NCBI RefSeq assembly: GCF_932294415.1
Contig: NC_065538.1
Location: forward strand, 17,893,656-17,957,655
Length of the DNA stretch: 64,000 nt
Reading direction: 5' to 3'
From: Quercus robur
Lineage: Eukaryota; Streptophyta; Magnoliopsida; Fagales; Fagaceae
Numbering within the stretch: the stretch's first letter is position 1; every line of letters begins with the position of its first letter. The position numbers and the translations under genes were made by a program. The notes beneath the pieces are model-generated. The model searched no databases. It was not told the DNA's origin and was given only the letters and a program-made list of their open reading frames with translations. Shown piece after piece: positions 44,969-57,771 of the stretch.

Positions 44969-47900
44969 ATGTACCGAACCGCAGCTTCACGTCTCAGGTC
45001 TCTCAAGGTCAGTTCTCTGTTCCCCACTCTAACTAATCCTAACTTTCTGTTTGCTTCCCTAGAAAATGGTAGGTGACACAAAAAAAAAAAGGGTTTATGA
45101 AGTTAAGACATCTTAGCCTAGACTTAAACATCATGAAAGTGTAAAGATTGAGAATTTATTTTTTGTTTCTTAAAAATTTTGATTTTTTGTATGTTAGATC
45201 TGATGTTGGTATGTTGGGTTTTGATGATTGGATATTGGTGTTTGATTTTTTTTATGATTTTGTGTTGGGTGGAGAGCTTAATCAGTGATTTGGGTTTGTT
45301 TTGTTTAAGCTATATATCTATAGGATTGGATTATCTTAAGGGTTAGGAAGAGAAATGTGTTAGTTTTAGTGTAAACTATGGGTCTAATGTTACCTGCTGA
45401 CTTTTCGTTTTCAGGAATTTTCCTTAGCAATACCAAAATCAGCTTTAGATTCATCAAAGATTTTTTTTTCTTCATGTTTGTCTCTGGTTATGCTCAGACA
45501 TTGGTTTTTGCTGGGTCTTGCTTTGCTTAACTTATTATATTATTTTAGCAACACATGGGTAGTTTTCGTTTTGTACATCACATATATCTGAAGTCTTCTA
45601 ATTTGTTTCAATGCGTTTTTGGGATGAACTTTTTACTTGCAACTAGTATTGAATGTGTAAATAGTCTGTTTTATTTTCTGGTGGGGGGAAACAGATAGGG
45701 TTCTTTATGTTTTTATATGTTTCTGGACAAAAGATAACAAATTTTATTGGATTCTCTGATGGTAGCTTGTTTTGTAGTGACCCTTCATTTGCATTTTGTT
45801 TTATCATGTATTAAAGTAGGAAAGTTACTGGTAAAATTTCATTGATGATGATTCTACATTGATGCCTTACTAATTGGTAATGTATCATCCTTTGTAACAA
45901 AACTGCTTGAGTAGGGTCGTGTGGGCAATCTGGGGGCGACCAGGTTTGCGGCTTCGAGTGCAGTTGCTGCAAAGACATCCTCTGGGGGTTTCTTCAGCTG
46001 GTTGACAGGGGAAAAGTCAGCTACTCTACCTTCTCTCGAAATCCCACTTGCGGGCATTACTTTCCCCCCTCCACTACCCGATTATGTTGAACCGAGCAAA
46101 ACTAAAATCACAACTCTCCCGAATGGTGTCACAATAGCTTCCGAGACATCACCTGTATGGGCAAACCTTTTGTATACTTTGATTTGTTTAACTATTCTTG
46201 TTAAATTTCTGCACCATTGTTTTCGTTGTTTTTAATCCTGATTAAGGTTTTGCTGGTTGGTTTTGATCAGAATCCTGCGGCATCAATAGGGTTGTATCTC
46301 AATTGTGGTTCCATTTATGAAACACCAGAGACATTTGGGGCTTCACACTTGTTAGAACGAATGGCCTTCAAGAGCACAACAAATCGAAGCCACTTGCGCA
46401 TTGTGAGGGAAGTGGAAGCAATTGGTGGTAACATTGGAGCCTCAGCCTCTAGGGAGCAAATGGGGTACACTTTTGATGCTCTTAAGACATATGTTCCTCA
46501 AATGGTAGAATTGCTAGTTGACGCTGTGAGGAACCCTGCCTTCTTGGATTGGGAAGTCAATGAAGAGGTAATATTTTTTATTTACGTTCTTCTTGTAATA
46601 TTGAATAGACATAATTATAGAATTCTTAGTGGAAAGAAGCCCTAGTTTGTACTAACCTTTGTGACATAGTGATATATCTCCTTAAACCTGTGGGAGGGGA
46701 GGGATTTGGAGTGTTGGAGCTACATTGGCTTCTCTAAAATAGTATAAGCCCCCCAAAATGCCTATAATAAGCCCAAACAAATACCCACATTGGATAACCA
46801 ACACATTAGCCAAAATAAAATTTTACTACAGTGCTCTCTAAAAATAGATAACACAGTGAAGTATGGGTTTTTTGGGTTAAGGAAGAGAGAAGAAATGGGA
46901 GGAAATAGTGAAATATGAAAGAAAGAATATTTAAATGAAATAGAGTTTAGAACAGAGAATCGGATGTGGGTAAAGTGGTTAGCTAAACTAGAAAAAGTTG
47001 GTACTTGTACTATAATGGAGTAGATATTTTGCATAAACCAATGTGAATGCTCTTAGAGAGGGATAAGCCTATTTGTAGCATAATATCTCTAGTGACCATA
47101 AATAAGATAAAATAAAAGAGTCTCCATGGATTTCCTTTTCCATTTTTATTTTGTATAGTTGCCTGGCTATTCCTGATCTTTGTATCTTGAGTGGCCATGG
47201 GCTTAATCATTAGCTTTTTTTAATAAACTTGAAAGAGTAGCAAACTACAATTTCCCCTTCTTTTCTATGATATATGCTGGACAGTTTTCTTATTTAAGCA
47301 AGTGGCATATTGAACCCCTGTTGCTAAATAGCTTCCTTTGCCATTGCATGAGCATCAGTTTGGACAATTAAGGAGTTTGATTCTGTTAATTAAAGGATGA
47401 GGTGGGGTATAACTACCGAATTGTACTCTTTTTCCCTCAGGAATTCAGTATGAAGCTATTTATTTTTCCCAATTTCTTTTGGTTTCCATGTTATTTTGAC
47501 ATTCACATGTGAGATCAGACAGTTCTAGGAGGCTTTCATGTGTGACACCATACATAGTTTTAAATCTTCCTGTTTATTTTTGTTTGTAGTAGTTGGTTGC
47601 ATCAAACGTTCTGATCTTAGTACACCCTATTTTTTTTCAGCTGCAAAAGGTGAAAGCAGAAATTGATGAACTTTCCAAGAATCCTCATGCCTTACTATTG
47701 GAGGCAATTCACTCTGCTGGTTATTCTGGTGCATTGGCAATTCCTCTTTTGGCTCACGAAGCTGGACTAAACAGATTGGATGGCACCATTTTGAAGGAAT
47801 TTATTACTGTAAGACCACGAACCATTTTAAATAGAGCATGTGCACTATTACTTTCATAATGGTGTTTGATGTCTGTATTTGACAATTCTTGGTTGACTTC

Positions 47901-50900
47901 CATAATTTGATTGTTTTTTTTATATCTTTCTTCTTCGTGTGCATGGGCTTTCTAAATGGTGGTTGATTTCTGTTTTTTAGGAGAATTATACTGCTCCTCG
48001 GATGGTTCTTGCAGCTTCTGGGGTTGAACATGAGGAGCTTCTATCAGTTGCAGAACCACTTCTCTCCGACTTACCAAGCGTGCACCGTGCTGAAGAGCCT
48101 AAATCTGTATATGTTGGAGGGGATTACCGTCGTCACGCTGACATAGGGGTACGTATCTATACTATTTGACTTTTTGTTGGGTCATCTAATTAAGAGTAAT
48201 ATTATTATTACTTTTAATTTGTGCTGTTACTTATCTGATCAACTCCTTGCAAGAACAGTGCACACATGTTGCTCTTGCGTTTGAAGTTCCTGGTGGCTGG
48301 CGTAAAGAGAAAGAAGCTGTCCTTTTGACTGTTCTTCAGGTATTGCATTTAAAATAGATATTGTGCATTTGGGACCAGTGTTCTCCTTACATTCCTTTCA
48401 ACACAGTCCCCCCTTCCCCCACGCCCCAAAATAAGTCGTAAAATGGCTATGAATTAACAAGTGTGAATCCTGCAGATGCTTATGGGAGGAGGTGGTTCAT
48501 TCTCTGCTGGGGGCCCTGGAAAAGGGATGCACTCGCGGCTATGTAAGTTTTAAGTTTTACCTAGGTGTTCTCGAATAGTTTGGCTACATTACTTGGTTTT
48601 ATTTTGATTATGGTCAGTTGTATTTATTTTGTCCCCTTTCCCTGAAACTTAGTCCCCTTTCTGTGTAATTCTCATTTCTTGTTGAATTTCACCATCTCAT
48701 TATGTGAATATGGTGGCAATAGTCTCATAGATATAACTTGGTTTTATTTTGGTTATGGTCACTTGTATTTATTTTGTCATCCCTTTCCTTGAAACTACTT
48801 TTCTTTCTGTTTTACTCTCATTTCTTGTTGAATTTCACCAGCTCTTTCTGTGAATATGGTAGCAATTCTTTCTGAGATCTAAATTTATGTTATGTCTGTT
48901 TGGATACAGATCTCCGAGTCTTGAATGAATATCAACAAGTCCAATCCTTCTCTGCATTCAACAGCATCTTCAATGAAACTGGATTGTTTGGAATTTATGC
49001 TAGCACTGTAAGCAAATATCCTATAACTTCCCATTGTTGTGACTTTTGATCAACACTTTTGGTGGATATACACATTCCTGTAGGGACATGTGCATGTGAG
49101 TCTGGTTTTGTATAAATGGCATAATATTTACAAGAATAAAATGATACTGCTGGAGGATGAACTAATATTTTCTAATTAGGTAGGCTTCGATGGCCATCTC
49201 ATTGTTTATCTTTAATTAAGGCCCTTCATTAGGGTTGTTGGCGTTCTATTTGATGATGACATTATGCTTATTTACTGGTTGTGCATTTTATTATTTCATC
49301 TTGATTCATATGAAAGGTTAGACAAGAAAACTCTGACACATATGAGCTTAATAACTTAAGGAGATGGTAGCTTTGTCTTAGAGGATGGCTTCTGTTGATA
49401 CGTATTGATAGTATGGAAATTCTTTGGAAATCAGTTGGTCCAGTGTAAATTTATAATACTTATAGGCTCCCTAAAGTTTGGGAGTTTGGGAGTGTTTGGA
49501 TTTACACCCTGAAATTTCAAAATTTGGATTTTACCCCATTAAGTTTGGGGGTGTTTAGATTTTACACTCTGAAGTTTTAGGATTTCAATTTTACACCCCT
49601 AGAGTTTGGGGGTGTTTGGATTTTACACCCAAACACCCCTAAACTTTAGGGGTAAAATCCAAACACTCTCAAACTTCAGAGTGTAAAATCCAAACAACCC
49701 CAAACTTTAAGGGTGTAGTTTGTAATTTAGCCATTCCTATAATTTTTCATTAGTTTATAATTCTGCAAGTCCATTCATAAATATGGATTATATTGACAAA
49801 GAAATGAATCAAATGATAAAGAAATGAATTAGCTGATCAATATGGCGAGTTGTTCTGTGTGTCTTATGTGGTGCCTTTGGCATGAACGTAATGCTCAGTG
49901 CTTTGAGGGTCAAGTTAAATATCTATTCTTGAAGTCCTTGTATGAGTGGACTTTGTCGCCTACATTGTTTTTAGTTGAGGGTTTCATAGATTATTTTGCC
50001 TCGAGTTTTTCATAGATGCTTTTTTCCCCCTTGTCATAGTTTGCCCTGCCGTTTACAACTAGAGTACTTGGGTAACACTTTTTTTTCCTCTGATTTTAAT
50101 GGAATTATACACATATTCAAAAAAAGGAAAAAAAAGAATGCAAGGCCCTTTTCTATTTTCTTTGGCTAGATAGTGTAATTTCGTGTATATTTATAGAGTA
50201 TTAGATCTTTAATATTCTGAATTTGCATTTTTCTAAAACAATTTGAATATATGCTAGACTTGCTGACATTATTAATTTATTTTGATTGTGTGTAAAATTT
50301 TTATGCCACCATTTAAGCTTTTTTACTAAGCTTGAGTATGTTCGATTTGTGTACTTAGGTCCCTGAATTTGCATCAAAAGTTGTTGATTTAGCAGCAGGA
50401 GAATTGATCTCAATTGCAACACGTGGACAAGGTGTGTTTTGCATCCCTTTCATTCTGTGTTTTCTTAGCAAGATTCCTGATACTAAGCCCTCTCTTTTGT
50501 TTGTTTGTTTTTATTTATTTATTTTTTTATGGCTGGTCTTGCAGTTAGTCAGGGTCAGCTTGATCGTGCCAAACAGTCCACCAAATCTGCTGTTCTGATG
50601 AATCTGGAATCTAGAGTATGTTCCCACCTCCTAGTTTTTCTTTTGGTTAATTTGTAATTTGGTGCTTGCTTTTATGGGCTTATAATGGTTGTACTTGCAG
50701 ACGATAGCATCAGAGGATATTGGGAGACAGATTTTGACATATGGAAAGAGGTATGCCATGAGTAGATGGATTATATTTCTCTTCCTCCTATTCAGCACAG
50801 AATTTCTTCCTTCTATAATCTGCTTTTGCATCTTACTCAGTGTATTCTACTGGACACACTAGCATTATATCATATAATTTTTTGGAGGAATGAATGATAA

Positions 50901-51349
50901 TTGTTGTGGTGTAGTGCAAATGCAAATGAAGGAAACAGAAGCAAGCACCTTTGTAGTTAGACTATTAGAATATTTAAATATTTACCATCTCCATTGGAGA
51001 TAATCATTTCCCTGGGAGTTAAATACAGCAGTACTCTGCTATATATAGAAGTGAATGTAGAATTGGTCTTTTATATTAATTTTGACCTTTGCAGATTGCC
51101 TGTGGAGCATTTCTTAAAGGCTGTAGATGAAATCACTTTGGAGGATATTTATAACATTTCCCAGAAGATTCTTTCTTCACCTCTAACCATGGCATCATAT
51201 GGGGATGGTAATCTTTTATTCTTTACAGAATTATATGATCTTGTTTTACTTTTTACTAGAACTGGTTAGTAAGTTAAATTCCCTTCTTTTGTGCAGTTCT
51301 CAGTGTCCCCAGCTATGAATCCGTTAGCCGCAAGTTCCAATCTAAGTGA
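44969..51349 (+). CDS. Mitochondrial processing peptidase subunit alpha (13 exons)
   Basis: The MPP-alpha/beta dimer removes presequences from imported mitochondrial proteins; in plants it is part of the cytochrome bc1 complex. Exons: 44969-45007, 45915-46154, 46271-46567, 47641-47808, 47981-48148, 48259-48339, 48476-48542, 48910-49007, 50359-50431, 50545-50615, 50701-50750, 51095-51207, 51297-51349. All are GT/AG and in phase, giving 505 aa. The N-terminus MYRTAASRLRSLK is Arg/Ser-rich without acids, like a mitochondrial presequence. HLLER (119-123) is the degenerate form of the zinc motif expected in alpha, and the glycine-rich substrate loop GGGGSFSAGGPGKGM is at ~335-349. ETSPNPAASIGLY confirms the exon 2-3 join. 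The exon 6 acceptor (48258/48259) was chosen by frame and family similarity. Introns 3 and 8 carry mobile-element remnants. Confidence 0.95.
46712..47056. mobile_element. MITE-like element in MPP-alpha intron 3
   Basis: The left end (GTTGGAGCTACATTGGCTT) resembles the reverse complement of the right end (AACCAATGTGAATGCTCTTA), an inverted repeat of about 19 bp. The ~345-bp interior is AT-rich and noncoding. Confidence 0.45.
49464..49730. repeat. Foldback repeat in MPP-alpha intron 8
   Basis: Three direct copies of a ~50-bp motif built on GTTTGGGGGTGTTTGGATTT and TTACACYCTGAA (about 49477, 49552, 49604) face two inverted copies (AAATCCAAACACTC, about 49650-49710). A long stem is possible. Confidence 0.7.
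49840..50132 (+). mobile_element. 5'-truncated LINE 3' end in MPP-alpha intron 8
   Basis: A frame reading WCLWHERNAQCFEG and then LKSLYEWTLSPTLF ends at TAG 50013-50015. This is the characteristic C-terminal tail of plant LINE ORF2 proteins. A ~90-bp 3' UTR and an A-rich end (50118-50136) follow. The coding strand is the same as the host gene, so read-through transcripts would carry it in sense. Confidence 0.6.
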
Positions 51350-52017
51350 GAGTCCCTCTGCATTTCAACTCAGGCATTTTTGAAATAAAAAATTTGAAGG
51401 AATTTTTTTTGGTCAAAGCTGCAAATGCAAAGCTTCAACAAGCTATGTTATTATTGTTTGAATTTTATCTTCACATGTGGCATCATTTATTTGTGTTGTC
51501 CATGTTTAAAATGCAAACAACTTTATTTGTAATGTAATAAATATTTTCAATCTAGATCTGTGCCAAATCGAACAAGAGAGAAAAGCCAGAAAAGCCATAC
51601 TTCAGAGGCAACTTTGTCCAGGTTTTTGGATGATTTTGTATGTGACATTCTGGGATCTGTGAATAATTTGAGAAATTTCAGGAAAATGGTTATGTAATTT
51701 TGGAGATTTTTAAGTTTCCAACATTCTTATAATGGCCTTTTATTTCATAAATTGTCCAAATTTTATTCACCAAAAGGAAAATGCTAAAACCACTACCAAT
51801 TTTATGAAATTAAGTATAAATTATTGTATAAATGTAATTGGCAACAAATATTATCTATTCGTTACAAAAAAGAAAAAAAAACAAAAATTCAACACTTGAA
51901 CATCCTACCACATGTATGTTCATGTAAGCTTCTCTCTTTTCAACGACCTATAAACTATAAAGGATGTGAGTGATTTTACAATTTCGTTACATGGCCACGA
52001 GGAATACAAGGTTTGTG
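51350..52017. other. MPP-alpha 3' region and spacer to the PPR gene
   Basis: The 3' UTR probably covers the first few hundred bases; TAATAAAT near 51536 could serve polyadenylation. No other gene is seen. Confidence 0.4.
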
Positions 52018-52322
52018 AGCCCATCTTACAGTGGCCCAAAGTAGGCAAGGCCTAGTGGCACATCTTTTGAATTGAATTTTTAGATTCGTCAAAGAAACGG
52101 TGTCGTTTCACGGTACACACCTGACCTTCAAGTCTGACCCTTTTCGAGTCCCATGTCCCCTAGAAAAACAAAGTTGTATACCCATTATCCACTATTGTTC
52201 TAACCGAAATCTGTCCAAACCCTACTAATTATGGACCTGGTAGGCACCAAGCCCAAAATCGGCAAGGCAGCATAATGTCAAAAATTGAACCCAATGAGCC
52301 CATCAAACAAACGGTGTCGTTT
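52018..52322 (+). promoter_or_regulatory. Promoter-proximal site II-like motifs and duplicated ACGGTGTCGT palindrome before PPR
   Basis: AGCCCA at 52018, 52250 and 52297, and GGCCCA at 52033. AAACGGTGTCGTTT, a partly self-complementary sequence, occurs exactly at 52095-52108 and 52309-52322; each copy is followed by CACCTGACC and TTCAAGT. The second copy lies ~95 bp before the start codon. The regulatory role is inferred. Confidence 0.45.
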
Positions 52323-52417
52323 CATCACACCTGACCCTTCAAGTTTTCAACTTTAAGTCTCAACTTCAAAAAAAAAACTCCCGAGCCAAAAACCCCCAAC
52401 AAAAACCCCACACCAGC

Positions 52418-55154
52418 ATGAAACTCCACCACTTGCCGACCACCGTAGTGACCTCCACGCGCCGCCACTACGCCACAAAATACACAGCCAAAGTCACCTC
52501 CACATCCCCAACGGGCCGCTCACTCTCCGCCGAAGTAACCCCTCTCCCATCATCCCCATACCCCACAGACACCCGCGGCTACCCAATCCCCCGCCGCCAC
52601 GTCATCTGCAAAGCCACACAAATCCTCCTCAACAACAACAACCACAACCAATCACATCCCTCCACGTCGTCATCGTCAGCATCACCGTTCCTCGACCTCT
52701 CCGACTACCTCCACTCCCTCTCTCTCCCTCTCACCCCAACCGAAGCCTCCGAAATCCTCAAGTCCCTAAACCACCCTTCCCTCGCCCTCTCCTTCTTCCG
52801 ATTCTGCCCCTCCATTTCCCCAAATTTCCAACACGACTCCCTCACCTACACGCGCCTCTTCCTCATACTCTCCAAATCCCCCTCCGTCCCCAACCGCTCC
52901 CACCTCGTCCGTTCGATCCTCTCCGAGATGGACCGCTCCGACACTCGCGGCACGATCTCCACCGTCAACATCCTCATTGGGTTCTTCGGAAACTCCGAAG
53001 ACCTCGACCTTTGCATCTCCTTAATCGGTAAGTGGAAGCTGTCCATGAACCCTTACACTTACAAGTGCTTGCTTCAGGCGTATTTAAGGTCCTACGATTC
53101 CGACAAGGCCTTTGGTGTTTACAACGAAATGCGTCGGCGAGGTCATACGTTGGACATTTTCGCTTACAACATGTTGTTGGATGCTCTAGCCAAAGACCAA
53201 AAGGTATAACAAGTAACATTTCTCATAATCTCATTGTTTTATGCAACTCTTAGTATTTGATTAGTCTTAAAGTGTTGCAAGAGTACGCTTAATATATAAT
53301 ATAGTATTGGCCATAATTTATGAGAACATAGTGTTGTTGTTTGGGAATGATTTTTGGTATGCCAGTGTGATGTTGAGGAAAATGTAGTTTGTGAGTGTTA
53401 TATGTGGACATTGTGTCATGTAAGAATTATCCTTGCTTGGTTTGATTTTTCTCGCAGGGAGAGCTCAAATCAATTAGATGTTTCAATTAATATGTTTGTT
53501 TGTTTGTTCAACCTACTTGCTGTATGCAAATTTGTTTGACATCTTGTTGCAATTGGGAAATGACTAATAAGATTTTGCACTGGATGATGAACTCAACTCA
53601 CTACAAGAAAGTATATGGAGAAGAATGCATGGACAAAGTACTAGTGATGGTCAGAATTTTGGATTTCTATTAGATTGAGGATTATGGAGTAGTAACAGTA
53701 CTAAGGCACTTGTAAAGTCTTATAAAGGTAGTTCTGCTAGTATAACGCTTCGCATGAGCCGTAGAAGTAACTATCATATGAATACAAGATTTTTAAATAA
53801 ATGAAATGAAAAGATTATAAGCAAATTTCAACAAAATATGAATTAATCAAGGATTACTGTTTGTATTTGAAGTGACCTCTTCTTTGACTTTGTGCAATAT
53901 GTTTTAGTTTCATGGATCCTGATTATCTGATCTGCAGAATTGTGACAGGTTGAACAGGCTTACAAGGTTTTTGAAGACATGAAACGGAAGCACTGTGAAC
54001 CGGATGAGTTCACTTACACAATTATGATCAGAATGAATGGAAAGATTGGTAAAGCTGATGAGTCACTGGCGCTCTTTCAGGAGATGCTAGCAAAGGGCTT
54101 CTCACCAAATTTAATTGCTTATAATACCATGATCCAGGCACTTGCAAAGGGTCGGATGGTTGACAAGGCCATATTTCTCTTTTCTAAAATGGTAGAGAAT
54201 GAATGTCGGCCCAATGAGTTTACATATAGTGTCATTTTGAATGTTCTGGCTGCAGAAGGGCAGCTTGGTAGACTAGACGAGGTTGTGGAAATATCAAAGA
54301 AATACATGAATAAGTTGATCTATGCATATCTTGTAAGGGCGCTGAGCAAATTGGGCCATGCAAGTGAAGCTCACAGGCTATTTTGCAACATGTGGAACTT
54401 TCATGATAAGGGGGATAAAGATGCTTGCCGGTCCATGTTAGAGAGTTTATGTAATGCAGGTAAGACAACAGAGGCTATGGACCTGCTAGGTAAGATTCAT
54501 GAAAAAGGAATAACTACTGATACAATCATGTATAATACCGTTTTCTCAGCTCTTGGCAAGTTGAAGCAAATTTCTCATCTTCATGATCTTTTTGAAAAGA
54601 TGAAACAAGATGGTCCTTCACCAGACATATTTACGTATAATATTCTGATCTCTAGCTTTGGTAGAGCTGGGAAAGTTGATGAGGCTATTAAAATTTTTGA
54701 AGAACTTGAGAACAGCAATTGTAAAGCTGACATTGTCTCGTATAATTCATTGATCAATTGCCTTGGGAAGAATGGTGATCTTGATGAAGCTCACATGAGG
54801 TTCAAGGAAATGCAAGAGAAAGGATTCACTCCTGATGTTGTCACATACAGCACGCTTATTGAGTGCTTTGGAAAGACAGATAAAGTTGAGATGGCTTGCA
54901 GGTTGTTTGATGAGATGCTTGCTGAAGGATGCTATCCTAACATTGTAACATACAATATCTTACTTGACTGTCTTGAGAGGTCTGGGAGAACTGCTGAAGC
55001 AGTTGATCTATATGCAAAACTTAAGCAGCAGGGGTTAACACCAGATTCAATTACATATACAGTACTTGAACGGTTGCAAAGTGGTTCACATAGGAAAGTC
55101 AGATTTCGCAGGCAAAGTCCGATTACCGGTTGGGTTGTTAGCCCTTTGAGGTAA
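52418..55154 (+). CDS. P-type pentatricopeptide repeat protein, probably mitochondrial
   Basis: PPR proteins bind organelle RNA sequence-specifically, acting in splicing, stability or translation. Exons 52418-53203 and 53949-55154 (GT/AG, in phase) give 663 aa. The first ~60 residues are rich in Arg, Ser and Thr with few acids, suiting a mitochondrial presequence (RRHYATKYTAKV). PPR helices run from about residue 175 to 635; typical starts are FTYTIMI, IAYNTMIQ, FTYNILISS, VSYNSLIN, VTYSTLIE and VTYNILLD spaced ~35 residues. There is no E, E+ or DYW extension, so it is P-class. The C-terminus is basic and ends ITGWVVSPLR. Overall it resembles what I recall of Arabidopsis At1g51965 (ABO5, nad2 intron splicing); orthology is unproven. 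Exon 1 is strikingly C-rich compared with exon 2. Confidence 0.9.
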
Positions 55155-57771
55155 TGGAGGATGAGTTTGGTAAGTTTTGGTAAAGCTTCAGCTAGGCACA
55201 GCAAAAATTCAGCTAGGCTGCTGTGCAGGAAGCATCTGTGGTTCACAGCAGATGTTGGGAAGCAGCTAGAGGTTGCTTTACAAAGCTGCTGTGTTGATAG
55301 CAGGCCCTTAGTTTAATAAATTATTTTAATGATCAAAATTTTACCTATGATTTTTTCAAAACTTCCAGGACATTATTTTCTTAAAATTTCTCCTATCATT
55401 TGATGAAATCTATATTGGTTATTTCAAATATTCACAGTACTTTTAAAAAAACATTTACCAAAAACTCAGTAAAGGATTTTAGCTATATATAGCTGCATCT
55501 GCAAAACATTTACCAAAAAAGCTATGGCCTGCTTTTGCACAGCAATTCCTTGTAGGAGCAGCTTTTGCAAACTAGAACACTATCAAACTTTCCTGGAGGG
55601 AGCTGAAGTTTTGTAGTATTGGTTTGCTGCTAAGTAGGTGACCATGTTTTTGGAGACCTGGGCATACGTTAATGACATCACACATTCACACCAATGAAGA
55701 GGGGGATACCCAAGGAAGTACTTAAATATTTTCTGTCACTTCTTTTGAGGGTAAGAAGTGAGCATTCGACTCTGTGGTTGTGCGTTTGAGAATTTTAACC
55801 CAGCATGTACACATTTCATGAGTGATGCACCCTTGTTATACACAAAAATGTTGTATACTTGTATCTTCAAAACATCAAGCAAGTTTTTGCTTCAATTCGA
55901 GTTATGGTACTAGTTTTTTGTTTTGTATGTTTGTTTTCCCCTTACTATATGGAAGCAGCGGCGGTGTTTATGATTGCTATTGTGTGGACGTTAAATTAGC
56001 CAAGTTGCTTTGAATGACGGTGGCAATCTTAGTTATGCAAATTTTGATGTTGTTGTAACGTGATGTGGTTAAGGTTGCTGATTAAAATGTACATTATTGG
56101 TTCACAATTGAGGTGGTTATTACTTGATACAATTGTGCAGCTGTAAGTACTTTTGTTTTTGCCTTATCTGTTTCTCTCCAAATAGTTCATGTGAAATGTA
56201 TCTATTACTGTTGTTTATGGACTAACAATCTACTCTAGTATAATCTGTGTCCTGATTTCATATTATAGGTCATACTTGCAATGCAAATTGTCTGTCGGGA
56301 AAAGAGAAAAAGGAGAACAGAGTAGGAGAAATTGTTACTGCATGGCAGATTCTGAAAGCCAGCTCAAAACTCTAATTTCAGTTTTAAGGTTTGAGAAGCT
56401 CGGGATAACATTTCTAGAAATGAAAAACAAGGTTCCAAAACTTACCTTATTGAATATAGTGTGTTGTTAAGCATTGATCTCTAACCTAGTGCAACTAGAT
56501 AAACAATTATCTTTTGCCCAGTTGGTGTTTGGACCTAATATTCAATTTGCTTTGGGGTTAACACAGAAAGTTTTTTGTAAATTAATAAATTTTTAAAAGC
56601 TCACCTTCAGTAATTATTAGTTATTCTGATGTATTAGATTGCATCTAAATTTATTGTTTCCCTTACAAATATAAAAGGACATTTATTTCTATCGAAGTCA
56701 AAATCTTCCTCTTCCTTAAGGTCATGCATGCTTAGAGCTTGTCCCTAAGAAATTTGTAGTTTTAATAGTCAAACCAAAAAGCGTCTTTTCAATTTAGTTT
56801 TCCAGTTCCAAGGATTTCTCTTTTCTTCTCTATTTCCTCATTTATCTCCTTCCATCTTAACCAAAGTCTATCCATCTGCCCCCTGCTACTAAAAAACAAA
56901 GCCTAGGCACAAATTTTAAATTTATTTATTTTTTCTAGTTTTAAGTGGGCCGAAAACGGCCCGACATGGTAAATTTTAAAAGACAAACACAAGGCCCATC
57001 ATTCTCCACCAATGGACTAATCATAGAAAATTCGTGTCTGGGAAATGTTGAAAAAGAATTTAGCGTTAACAAAAAAAAAAAAAAAAAAAAGAGAAAGAAA
57101 AAGAATTTAGGTTATGTTTTGTAACACTTTTGGTTTTATATTTTCAAAAATTTGTTTTTGGGAATATAAAGAATTTTTTTTTTTGTATTTTTGAAATAAA
57201 AAACATGTTTGGTCAGTTGAAATTAAAAAAAATAATTTAAAAAAAAAAAATAGAAAATACTAAAATATGTTGCTATTATGATTTGAATTCTAATGCTAAC
57301 TCATTAAATGAGATAGATTTATTAAATTAAATGTGTGTTTTCATTGACTTTTGAAAATTAGAAACTGAAAACAATTTTTTGCATGTTTTCAGTTTCCTTC
57401 ACAAATCAAGTTTTGAGAATAGTTTTTGTTTTCTGTCCATTTTGGATTGCCAAACAAGTTTTTTAGTTTAAAAATAGAAAATTGTTTTTAGAAACAAAAA
57501 ATAAGGGGAAAAAACAGTTACCAAACATACTCTTTTGGTTTTTTGTCTCAGTTTTGATTTTGCAAATAATCTAATTTTAAAAATTATTGAAATAAATTAA
57601 TTTTTAACTTTTTTAACACATTTAACATAAAAATGACCAAAAATTATATATTTTTGATATATACAATATAAATAAACTACCAAAAAATAAACAATTTCGG
57701 AATTGGGATTGAGTGAGTTGATAATTACTATATGCGTATTTGAAATATTTAGGCATAAATAATTAAATACA
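55155..57771. other. PPR 3' region and spacer without a further gene
   Basis: GCTGCTGTG, CAGCAGATG and GCTTTTGCA phrases recur at 55190-55310 and 55500-55570, and may be arms of a decayed TIR element. A poly(A) micro-insertion lies at 57064. Short open frames such as 56276-56470 show no family resemblance. Confidence 0.45.
57064..57096 (+). mobile_element. Micro-insertion CGTTAAC + A20, flanked by 14-bp repeats
   Basis: GAAAAAGAATTTAG occurs at 57050-57063 and 57097-57110. The insert is CGTTAAC, 20 A, then GAGAAA. Confidence 0.55.

Noticed and set aside
56276..56470. 64-aa open frame downstream of the PPR gene
   Set aside because: No splice sites, no recognisable domain, and AT-rich codon content typical of spacer DNA.
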